9,883 nt of DNA. Origin: Paludibacteraceae bacterium (GTDB lineage: Bacteria; Bacteroidota; Bacteroidia; Bacteroidales; Paludibacteraceae). The translations under genes and the position numbers were made by a program. The notes below the pieces were generated by a model, which saw only the letters and a list, made by a program, of their open reading frames with translations, ran no database searches and was not told the origin of the DNA. The stretch covers positions 1 through 9,883 of the forward strand of contig JAFYMM010000314.1 of the NCBI GenBank assembly GCA_017550055.1. Reading direction: 5' to 3'. Of the stretch, positions 1-6,019 are shown one piece after another. The first letter of the stretch is position 1; each line of letters begins with the position of its first letter.

Positions 1-1692
1 GAGATTAAGCAGATAAAGAAGATTTTGAGCGACTTGTCGTTGCAATTAAATGATTATACGCCTCGTTATGTGGCAATTAAGCTGATAGAGGGAGATGAAG
101 AGATAATGAGAGAATTGGGAGCGAGAAGTGAGGAGTTGGGTGTTGATATACAGCGCATAGGGGTGTTGTTGGAAGAGATAAGGGAGAAGATTAAGTCGGA
201 ATTCAAAGATACAACAGAAAATGTGATAAACGATGCGAAATATGGGTTTATTGCAGGTGCGTTGAGGGAGACTTATGAGCCAAAGAATAAAGAGGAGAGT
301 AAGACTTTGACCGACAAGATAGATAATGTGGTGACAAATAGATGGTTGGGGTATCCGATATTCCTTTTGGCGTTGTTCATCACATTCAATGCAACATTTT
401 TTGCAGGAGCTTATCCGATGGGATGGATTGAGGCTGGGGTAGAGATGTTGGCATCGTGGTTGCGCGAAATGATGGCTCCGGGAATATTGAGAGATTTGCT
501 TGTTGACGGTATTATTTCGGGCGTAGGAGGCGTGTTGGTTTTCTTGCCTAACATATTGATTCTCTACTTCTTTATCTCATTGATGGAATCGTCGGGCTAT
601 ATGGCTCGTGCGGCATTCATAATGGACCGTTTGATGCACCATATAGGGTTGCATGGGCGTTCGTTTATACCTCTGTTTATGGGATTTGGATGTAACGTGC
701 CAGCCATTATGGCAACACGCACAATAGAAAATCGCAACGCACGAATGATAACTATACTGATAGTGCCGTTGATGTCGTGTAGCGCGAGGTTGCCGATATT
801 TTTGTTGTTGGCAGGAACATTCTTTCCGCATAGAGCAGGTATTGTGTTATTTGCAATGTATATAATAGGTGTGGCATTGGCGGCATTGATGGCTATTGTG
901 TTCCGTAAAACACTATTTAGCAAGGAAGAGACACCTTTTGTAATGGAATTGCCACCATATCGCATGCCAAGATTGAAGGCTTTGGTGCGTGATACGTGGG
1001 ATAAAGGTGTGCAATATTTGCGTAAAATAGGCACAACCATTCTCGTTGGCTCGATAGTGATTTGGGTGTTGAGCTATTTTCCATTAGAAAGTCAACAGTC
1101 AGCGGTCAACAGTCAGCAGGTGTTGATTGAAAGTCAACTTGAGAATTCCTATCTTGGTCGTATAGGCAAGGCGATTCAGCCTGCGCTTGAGCCTCTTGGA
1201 TTCGATTGGAAGGCATCGGTGGCGTTGGTTACAGGCGTAACGGCTAAAGAGATTGTTGTGAGTACATTAGGCGTGTTATATAGCGAAACAGACGAAGATG
1301 TGGCTTTGCTTTCGGATAAATTGCTCAGTGCTACCGATGAGAATGGAGAGCCACTATATAATGGAGCTGTCGCCATAAGTTTGATGCTCTTTGTATTGAT
1401 ATATTTGCCTTGTATAGGTACGTTGGCAACTATTAAAAACGAAACAGGCTCGTGGTGGTGGGCTGTGTTTGTGGCTATATACACGATTGTGTTGGCGTGG
1501 GTGGTTTCGTTTGTTGTGTATCAATCAATTATACATAATATTTGGCAAGAAACTGTAGTTGCGTGTATTTTGCTATTGGTGTTGTTGTATGTAGTATTGC
1601 GCATAATTCGCAAATTGCGACAAGGTGATTCAGACTCGCCTTGCTCGGCATGTTCGGCATCAGGATGCCATGGATGTCCGTATAAGAGTTGA
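1..1692 (+). CDS. feoB: Ferrous iron transport protein FeoB, C-terminal part (5' end outside window)
   Basis: FeoB is the inner-membrane Fe(II) transporter with a cytosolic GTPase domain; the G domain lies before this window. The frame is open from base 1, and the TTG at 25 is internal to a conserved stretch (LNDYTPRYVAIKLIEGD), so it is not the start. The visible 563 residues begin in the helical linker after the G domain, then the membrane part: first gate motif (LVFLPNI, bases 535-555), the conserved Cys in GFGCNVPAI (682-708), the second gate motif SCSARLP (775-795), TGVTAKEIVVSTLG, and YLPCIGTLATIKNE. The last 22 residues hold four cysteines (C-x2-C-x4-C-x2-C) in a cytosolic-looking tail. 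Two heptanucleotide repeat tracts (112-139 and 1091-1118) are read through in frame at places where I would expect variable loops. An N-terminal FeoA fusion, common in the group, cannot be judged here. It converges on panB. Confidence 0.96.
   Translation, partial: EIKQIKKILSDLSLQLNDYTPRYVAIKLIEGDEEIMRELGARSEELGVDIQRIGVLLEEIREKIKSEFKDTTENVINDAKYGFIAGALRETYEPKNKEESKTLTDKIDNVVTNRWLGYPIFLLALFITFNATFFAGAYPMGWIEAGVEMLASWLREMMAPGILRDLLVDGIISGVGGVLVFLPNILILYFFISLMESSGYMARAAFIMDRLMHHIGLHGRSFIPLFMGFGCNVPAIMATRTIENRNARMITILIVPLMSCSARLPIFLLLAGTFFPHRAGIVLFAMYIIGVALAALMAIVFRKTLFSKEETPFVMELPPYRMPRLKALVRDTWDKGVQYLRKIGTTILVGSIVIWVLSYFPLESQQSAVNSQQVLIESQLENSYLGRIGKAIQPALEPLGFDWKASVALVTGVTAKEIVVSTLGVLYSETDEDVALLSDKLLSATDENGEPLYNGAVAISLMLFVLIYLPCIGTLATIKNETGSWWWAVFVAIYTIVLAWVVSFVVYQSIIHNIWQETVVACILLLVLLYVVLRIIRKLRQGDSDSPCSACSASGCHGCPYKS
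112..139 (+). repeat. Heptanucleotide tandem repeat inside feoB
   Basis: Four degenerate 7-bp units in a row: GAATTGG, GAGCGAG, AAGTGAG, GAGTTGG, with a weaker fifth (GTGTTGA) to 146. Seven is not a multiple of three, so successive units are read in different frames; the protein there is roughly ELGARSEELGVD, in the cytosolic linker between the G domain and the membrane domain. The repeat is short and could be partly chance in purine-rich sequence. Confidence 0.55.
1091..1118 (+). repeat. Heptanucleotide tandem repeat (GTCARCR x4) inside feoB
   Basis: Four 7-bp units: GTCAACA, GTCAGCG, GTCAACA, GTCAGCA; equivalently two 14-bp units differing at one base. A further AGTCAACT lies at 1131-1138. 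The tract encodes SQQSAVNSQQ in the loop between a membrane segment (IVIWVLSYFP) and the NSYLGRIGK block, where FeoB length varies. It has the look of a small repeat that expanded or was inserted without breaking the frame. Confidence 0.75.
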
Positions 1693-1714
1693 GTTTTATT
1701 TTTATCTATACAGA

Positions 1715-1748
1715 AAAAGGCTATACCATAAATATGATATAGCCTTTT
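1715..1748. terminator. Bidirectional intrinsic terminator between feoB and panB
   Basis: A perfect 11-bp stem (AAAAGGCTATA, 1715-1725, with TATAGCCTTTT, 1738-1748), a C/A mismatch and three further pairs towards the loop. The A-rich left arm and T-rich right arm give a U tract on either strand. It lies between the feoB stop (1692) and the panB stop (1769), so it can end both convergent transcripts. Confidence 0.9.
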
Positions 1749-1768
1749 ATTGTGAGTTATAATTTAAG

Positions 1769-2590
1769 TTAGTATTGCTCGTTAGTATTAGGGAAATCGC
1801 AACTTTTAACGTCATCAACATAGTGGCTCACAGCCTCGTTGATAATTGAGTTAAGGTCGGCATAACGACGTAGGAATCGAGGAGAGAAACCTTTAGTCAT
1901 ACCCAACATATCGTGCAAAACAAGCACTTGTCCGTCAACATCGCCACCTGCACCGATACCTATTATTGGTATATGCACCTCTTGAGCGACTCGTTTGGCA
2001 AGAGTAGCAGGTATTTTTTCTAGTACAATAGCAAAACATCCAGCCTCTTCGAGAGCTTTTGCGTCGGAGATAAGTTTTTCTGCTTCATCTTGTTGCTTAG
2101 CTCGCACGTTGTAGGTGCCGTATTTATTGATAGATTGAGGCATAAGTCCGAGATGACCCATAATAGGAATACCTGCTGCGAGTATTTTGCGTACAGCATC
2201 AATAATTTCAACACCGCCTTCGAGTTTCAAAGCATCGGCGTGTGTGATTTTCATTATTTTGATAGCATTGCTTACGGCTTCGGTTTCAGATACTTGATAT
2301 GTGCCAAAAGGCATATCAACTACAACGAGAGCTCGTTTTACGGCTTTGACTACCGATTTGCCAAGGAAAATCATTTGGTCGAGCGTGATAGGCAGAGTAG
2401 TTACATTACCAGCTACGACATTAGATGCTGAGTCACCAACGAGAATGACATCTACACCAGCTTCATCGACAATAGAAGCCATTGTGTAGTCGTATGATGT
2501 AATCATACTAATTTTTTCGCCACGTTGTTTCATCTCAAACAGACGATGCGTGGTTACTTTGCGCAGATCTTCAGGTGTATGAACCGACAT
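1769..2590 (-). CDS. panB: 3-methyl-2-oxobutanoate hydroxymethyltransferase (ketopantoate hydroxymethyltransferase)
   Basis: PanB transfers a hydroxymethyl group from 5,10-methylene-tetrahydrofolate to 2-oxoisovalerate, giving ketopantoate, the first committed step to pantothenate and CoA, in the cytosol. The 273-residue length fits the family (E. coli about 264), and the TIM-barrel motifs are all present: GDS at 52-54 and VDMPFG with Asp92 (metal and substrate ligands), Lys122 in LKLEGG, His146 in GHLGLMPQS, the catalytic Glu191 in VLEKIP, and GIGAG at 211-215. The ATG at 2588-2590 gives a standard N-terminus (MSVHTPEDLRKVTTHRL). It starts 34 bp after the DUF349-repeat gene with no clear promoter of its own in that gap, so co-transcription is likely. 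No panC or panD is visible in the window. Confidence 0.97.
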   Translation of the reverse strand: MSVHTPEDLRKVTTHRLFEMKQRGEKISMITSYDYTMASIVDEAGVDVILVGDSASNVVAGNVTTLPITLDQMIFLGKSVVKAVKRALVVVDMPFGTYQVSETEAVSNAIKIMKITHADALKLEGGVEIIDAVRKILAAGIPIMGHLGLMPQSINKYGTYNVRAKQQDEAEKLISDAKALEEAGCFAIVLEKIPATLAKRVAQEVHIPIIGIGAGGDVDGQVLVLHDMLGMTKGFSPRFLRRYADLNSIINEAVSHYVDDVKSCDFPNTNEQY

Positions 2591-2624
2591 TATTCGAATA
2601 TTTAGTCAATAGTTGATTTTACAA

Positions 2625-4334
2625 TTAATTATCAAGAGCATTGATTTGTTCGATGATAATAGAAAGGTCTTGTTTGAGATTTTGAATTTTGCGTTCGAGA
2701 TCCAATACCATATTATTGCCTTTCTTAGATGAGCTATTGAAGAAACCAATGTTGTTTTCGTAAGTTGCAATTTGTTGTTTAAGCAATTCGTATTGACGCA
2801 TCAATTTATTGCGGTCGCCTTTGAAATTGAGTTCTTGATTGCGACGACGTGAACGTAGTTTGCTTTGTTTTTCGTTGAGAGCCTCTTGATATTGTTTATA
2901 TACTTTGTCTTTTTCTTTATAAGGCACATGACCTACAGCGATATAAGCATCAGACAAACGACGTACAGCAGAGTAGTCTTCATCGTCATTTCCTGTGAGT
3001 TCATACGCTTTGAGAGCTTCGATAGCTTCGAGTTTAAGACGAAGATTTTCTTGTTCTTCTACTTTTTTGTCTTTGAAATTAGCCTCTTTACGAGCAAAGA
3101 AGTGGTCGCAAGCTGCTATAAAGCGTTCCCAAATAGCATCACTATATTTTTTAGTAGTAGGGCCAATGGTTTTCCACTCTTTTTGAAGAGCGATAAGTTT
3201 ATCTGTAGTCGAACGCCATTCTTCGCTATTTTTTAGTTGTTCTGCTTTCTCTACAAGAAGACGTTTTTTCTCTAAATTAGCTTGAAGTTCCTCTTTTATG
3301 CGACGATAGAATTCGTTTTTAGCCTCAAAGAAGCGGTCGCAAGCTGTGCGATAGCGTTTAAACAAACGGTTGATTACGCGACGTTCTGTTGGGTCATCAG
3401 AGCGGAATTTTTCATTAAGAGCAATGACTTCTTGTGTTTTTTCTTCCCACTCTTTGTATGTAGAGATAGTTTGAATATCAATATTTTCAATAAATTCGAT
3501 AGTTTCTGTTTTCTCTTTTTCGATTGCTTGTTCGCGCGCTTTGAGATTTTCGAAAAATTCTTGATGACGTTTATTGACAACAGACGATGCTTCTTTGAAT
3601 TTATTCCATACTTCATCGCGAAGCTCACGAGCCACTGGTCCTATCTCGCGCCATTGTTCGTGGAGTTTTTGTAGAATTTGGAACGATTTTACAACATTTT
3701 CTTCTTCGCTAAGTTTTTCTGCTTGCTCAACAAGGCGCGATTTGTCTTCTAAATTCTTTTTGAAGTCGTATTCGCGGAGGGCAGCGTTGATTTTTATAAG
3801 GTCATAGAATTGTTCTTGATAATGATTGTATTCTTTCCAAATTTCATTTACATGAGTTGGCGATACTGGACCTATCTCTTTCCATTCTGCTTGAAGCACT
3901 CTGAATGCAGCAATCGTTTCATTGAGGTCGCCTTCATTTGCAATCAAAGCTTCAAGTTTAGCAATTATTGCTTGTTTTTTTTCTAAATTAGCAGCATATT
4001 CTGCATCGATAGCAGCAAGATAAGCAGCGCGTTTTTCGCGATAAACACCCATTACAGATTTAAATTCCACTTCTATAGGGTCAGCTTGTTTTTGTTTTGG
4101 CTCTACAACTTCATCGTTTTCTGCTTCGGTCTCTTGTTGTGCAACGGCTTCTGCTAATTCTTGTTGATGACGTTTGTAGAATAACTGTTTGATACAATCA
4201 ACTTGCTCTTTAATAGCAGTCACTTCGCCATTTTCTACAATCTCTTTAAGGGTGTTAACTAACTCTTCACGAGTAAGAGTTGCAAGTTGTTTTGGATCAA
4301 AATTTTGTTCTGTAATGAATTCTTGTGCATCCAT
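2625..4334 (-). CDS. DUF349 repeat protein (five helical repeats), function unknown
   Basis: A 569-residue, highly charged, probably cytosolic protein with no signal peptide or membrane segment. Its centre is a set of repeats of about 75-85 residues, each opening with an 'NLE-K' type helix (residues about 116, 194, 353, 429; a divergent one near 265) and carrying a signature such as LQAEWKEIGPV (147-157), LHEQWREIGPV (224-234) and LQKEWKTIGPT (383-393), followed by an aromatic helix (for example DAIWERFIAACDHFFARK). The fifth (SDAYIAVGHVPYKEKD) is degenerate. This is the DUF349 pattern. The N-terminus (1-85) is acidic and Gln/Glu-rich; the C-terminus (about 505-569) is predicted coiled coil. 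No enzymatic motif is seen. The biochemical role is unknown to me; a scaffold or nucleic-acid-associated role would be a guess. It probably shares a transcript with panB. Confidence 0.9.
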   Translation of the reverse strand: MDAQEFITEQNFDPKQLATLTREELVNTLKEIVENGEVTAIKEQVDCIKQLFYKRHQQELAEAVAQQETEAENDEVVEPKQKQADPIEVEFKSVMGVYREKRAAYLAAIDAEYAANLEKKQAIIAKLEALIANEGDLNETIAAFRVLQAEWKEIGPVSPTHVNEIWKEYNHYQEQFYDLIKINAALREYDFKKNLEDKSRLVEQAEKLSEEENVVKSFQILQKLHEQWREIGPVARELRDEVWNKFKEASSVVNKRHQEFFENLKAREQAIEKEKTETIEFIENIDIQTISTYKEWEEKTQEVIALNEKFRSDDPTERRVINRLFKRYRTACDRFFEAKNEFYRRIKEELQANLEKKRLLVEKAEQLKNSEEWRSTTDKLIALQKEWKTIGPTTKKYSDAIWERFIAACDHFFARKEANFKDKKVEEQENLRLKLEAIEALKAYELTGNDDEDYSAVRRLSDAYIAVGHVPYKEKDKVYKQYQEALNEKQSKLRSRRRNQELNFKGDRNKLMRQYELLKQQIATYENNIGFFNSSSKKGNNMVLDLERKIQNLKQDLSIIIEQINALDN

Positions 4335-4404
4335 AATAAAAAAGTTTAAGTCTCCAAAATAGGAGAAGGTTCAATTCAAATTGTTTTTTTTAATTAAAAC
4401 TTCG

Positions 4405-4412
4405 CAAATTTA
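4405..4412 (-). promoter_or_regulatory. Putative -7 box for the DUF349-panB transcript
   Basis: Read on the minus strand, 4412-4405 is TAAATTTG, an exact match to the Bacteroidota TAnnTTTG box, about 70 bases before the ATG at 4334. No good TTTG box sits at the usual 19-20 bp spacing, so the promoter is only partly supported. The leader would contain a 5-bp hairpin (TCTCC, TATTTT, GGAGA on the minus strand; 4351-4366). The box lies only 23 bp beyond the upstream glycosyltransferase stop. Confidence 0.55.
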
Positions 4413-4435
4413 GTAAAAAATATTGAATAAATATG

Positions 4436-5593
4436 TTATTTCCAAATAAATTTGGCTTTACGACGGAATATTTTTCCAATTGTAAGCAAGTATAGCGTTA
4501 CCAATGGCAATATAATGTCAAATAAAATAATTGACAATCCGAAACCTTTGTCGTTATACACCTTGGCTGTTAGGTTAATAATAACTAACTGTATCAGAAA
4601 ACGGAATAAAAATGCCCCAATTGCAACTGCTAAAATTATTGGGTTGTTAAAACCAAATATAAGCAACAATAGGGTAGAAAGGTAGAACAGTCCGCGCGAA
4701 AAAGGCTCAAGTCCAATCCATAACTTACTGCCTGATTTATAAACCTCTACAGTGCTCAAATGGCGCAATTTTTGATAGTACCAATCTTTGAATGTAGTTT
4801 CCGAGATAGAGAGTGTTTCTGCTTCTAACGAAGGCTCAATACGTGTATTATGTTTTTTACCAAAAGCATTTATCAACAAATCATCATCGCCCGATGGAAT
4901 ATGCAAAAAACCAGCAAACCCTTTGAGTCGGAAAAAAGTGCTTCTACGATAAGCCATATTGCGTCCAACGCCCATATACGGATAGCCAAGCATCGCAAAT
5001 CCCATATATTGCATCGCAATGGTTAGGGTATCATACGATATCAATTTACTAATAAATCCTTTTTCGCGATAATAATTGCCATGACCAAGCACGAATTCTG
5101 TATTCTCATCAAAATTGCGCACCATAGTCGTAATCCAATCTGGTGTAAGCGGACGACAATCTGCATCAGTAAACAATAATATTTCATTCTTTGCAGCTTT
5201 CACACCCACCGTAATAGCTAATTTCTTATGACTAATAATACGCGTTTCTTGCGGAATATTAGTTACATAGAGATTATGGTAAACTTTTTGCAATTCTTTT
5301 ATTATATCATCTGTGTCATCGCACGAACCATCGTTTACAATAATCACTTCATAATCACTATAATTTTGTTCTAACACAAGAGGCAGAAAACGACTTAAAT
5401 TGTCGCCTTCGTTTCTTGCACAAATAATTACAGAAACAGGTGGTTGGTCCACTGTGTGTGCCACATTTCCTTTCTTTAAATTGCGAACACGTCGCAAAAT
5501 AGCAGTATATGGTATAAAATAAAATCCTAATTGAACGACAAGCGATAGGATAAGTATTGCAAGTAGAATATAATATATTATTGATAATGACAT
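4436..5593 (-). CDS. Membrane-anchored family 2 glycosyltransferase
   Basis: A 385-residue GT-A fold glycosyltransferase of family GT2, expected at the inner membrane with its catalytic domain in the cytosol. Residues 5-30 form an N-terminal membrane segment; the domain opens with PPVSVIICARNEGDNL (51-66), then VNDGS (86-90), the DAD nucleotide-sugar/metal motif at 143-145 (TDADCRP), and the likely catalytic-base region GDDDLL at 235-240. QKLRH at 274-278 stands where processive GT2 enzymes have QxxRW; the His form is, as I recall, usual in a non-processive lineage. Three hydrophobic segments follow (about 302-315, 318-340, 352-372), with a basic tail. Donor and acceptor cannot be read from sequence; a lipid or envelope glycan is likely. 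It has its own promoter, diverges from rho, and no other envelope glycan gene flanks it directly. Confidence 0.9.
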   Translation of the reverse strand: MSLSIIYYILLAILILSLVVQLGFYFIPYTAILRRVRNLKKGNVAHTVDQPPVSVIICARNEGDNLSRFLPLVLEQNYSDYEVIIVNDGSCDDTDDIIKELQKVYHNLYVTNIPQETRIISHKKLAITVGVKAAKNEILLFTDADCRPLTPDWITTMVRNFDENTEFVLGHGNYYREKGFISKLISYDTLTIAMQYMGFAMLGYPYMGVGRNMAYRRSTFFRLKGFAGFLHIPSGDDDLLINAFGKKHNTRIEPSLEAETLSISETTFKDWYYQKLRHLSTVEVYKSGSKLWIGLEPFSRGLFYLSTLLLLIFGFNNPIILAVAIGAFLFRFLIQLVIINLTAKVYNDKGFGLSIILFDIILPLVTLYLLTIGKIFRRKAKFIWK

Positions 5594-5603
5594 TGTTGTT
5601 GCT

Positions 5604-5616
5604 ATATGATATACGA
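5604..5616. repeat. Isolated 13-bp copy of an 11-bp array motif
   Basis: ATATGATATACGA at 5604-5616 is identical to 5775-5787, which spans a junction of the tandem array further on. It falls in the untranslated leader of the divergent glycosyltransferase transcript. AT-rich sequence raises the chance of coincidence, but 13 of 13 matching bases within 170 bp of the array is notable. Confidence 0.5.
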
Positions 5617-5630
5617 TTATATATAATTCG

Positions 5631-5662
5631 CAAATTTACAAAATAATTATTACATTTGCAAC
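5631..5662 (-). promoter_or_regulatory. Promoter of the glycosyltransferase gene
   Basis: On the minus strand: a GTTG box (5662-5659), 20 bp spacer, then TAAATTTG (5638-5631), matching the Bacteroidota consensus. Transcription would begin near 5625, leaving a leader of about 30 bases before the ATG at 5593. Confidence 0.75.
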
Positions 5663-5706
5663 AACTAAAAGTAACGAATTTTTCAAGTAAAAATAAAACC
5701 ACAAAT

Positions 5707-5838
5707 TCAACGATTATACAACAAATATCCTTACCCTCTCCTTACCTTCTTCATAGGATAACCATACCTTCACCATATGATATACGAAGGATATACGAAG
5801 GATATACGAAACATAAACGAAGGATATACGAATTGTTT
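5707..5838. repeat. Degenerate 11-bp tandem array, 12 units
   Basis: Cut into 11-bp units from 5707, every one of the twelve units has C at position 2 (5708, 5719, then every 11 bp to 5829), and the last ten have A at position 5. Units at 5784, 5795 and 5817 are identical (ACGAAGGATAT); 5806 and 5828 are variants. Units at 5729 and 5740 share CCTTACC, and 5762 has CCATACC. AGGATA at 5755-5760 is in phase with the later copies. ATATCCTT at 5725-5732 is the exact reverse complement of the AAGGATAT in the later units. Period 11 is not a multiple of three, so it is not built as coding sequence. The array ends 55 bp before the rho -33 box. Confidence 0.85.
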
Positions 5839-5893
5839 AGGTAACTAAAATGAAGTAATTCTATAAGTTCGCGAAAAACAAAATTTATTCAGA

Positions 5894-5925
5894 TTTGTGT
5901 ATTTGAAATATTTTTTGTAATTTTG
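5894..5925 (+). promoter_or_regulatory. Promoter of rho
   Basis: TTTG (5894-5897), 20-bp spacer, TAATTTTG (5918-5925): a full match to the Bacteroidota promoter consensus. Transcription would begin around 5930, giving a leader of about 90 bases before the rho ATG. The box and its flanks are nearly identical to those before the nucleotidyltransferase gene (24 of 25 bases). Confidence 0.85.
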
Positions 5926-5960
5926 CACTCAAAATAAAGCGAATAGCTATAATTCTTTAG

Positions 5961-5981
5961 TAAATCGGTTTCTTCGATTTA
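5961..5981 (+). promoter_or_regulatory. Hairpin in the rho leader
   Basis: Perfect 7-bp stem TAAATCG / CGATTTA with a 7-base loop (GTTTCTT). It is AT-rich and lacks a following U run, so it does not look like a terminator. It may structure the leader RNA. Confidence 0.45.
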
Positions 5982-6000
5982 ATATTTCCCAAAAATTTTG

Positions 6001-6019
6001 AAATTTCAACCTGAAATTT
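6001..6019 (+). promoter_or_regulatory. Hairpin abutting the rho start codon
   Basis: Perfect 8-bp stem AAATTTCA (6001-6008) / TGAAATTT (6012-6019) with the 3-base loop ACC. The last paired base is directly followed by the ATG at 6020-6022, so the fold would occupy the whole region where a ribosome first contacts the message. The stem is AU-rich and only moderately stable. Confidence 0.5.

Larger units (their letters stand above)
5594..6019. other. 426-bp divergent intergenic region, glycosyltransferase / rho
   Basis: No convincing gene lies here. In order it holds: the glycosyltransferase leader (5594-5630), that gene's promoter (5631-5662), a possible rightward -7 box (TACATTTG, 5651-5658), an 11-bp periodic array (5707-5838) whose first half is C-rich and G-poor, a palindrome TTCGCGAA (5868-5875), the rho promoter (5894-5925), and the rho leader with two hairpins (5961-5981, 6001-6019). 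The short rightward reading frame at 5656-5844 crosses the array and has no start context or recognisable protein. Confidence 0.85.

Noticed and set aside
597..1040. Minus-strand open frames across feoB (also 577-831 and 1176-1484)
   Set aside because: They lie opposite strongly conserved FeoB coding sequence and give no protein-like pattern.
25..1692. feoB starting at the TTG at base 25
   Set aside because: The frame stays open to base 1 and the residues on both sides of the TTG belong to the conserved FeoB linker, so the gene simply begins outside the window.
2865..3674. Plus-strand frames across the DUF349 gene
   Set aside because: Phe-rich translations that are the shadow of Lys/Glu-rich codons; no start context or domain.
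4351..4383. Terminator between the glycosyltransferase and the DUF349 gene
   Set aside because: Only two 5-bp stems are present (TCTCC/GGAGA and CAATT/AATTG), and the T run near 4384 faces the wrong way for leftward transcription. Also, they lie beyond the predicted DUF349 start site, so they belong to its leader.
4436..5593. Missing catalytic residue in the glycosyltransferase (QKLRH in place of QxxRW)
   Set aside because: The His form is, to my knowledge, usual in a non-processive GT2 lineage, and the DAD and GDDD motifs are intact, so it is not evidence of inactivity.
5707..5838. CRISPR array
   Set aside because: Units are 11 bp and contiguous, with no unique spacers and no cas genes nearby.
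5656..5844. A 62-codon rightward reading frame in the intergenic region
   Set aside because: It starts at a TTG inside a promoter-like box, runs through the 11-bp array, and has no recognisable domain. The residues RRIY repeat only because the DNA repeats.
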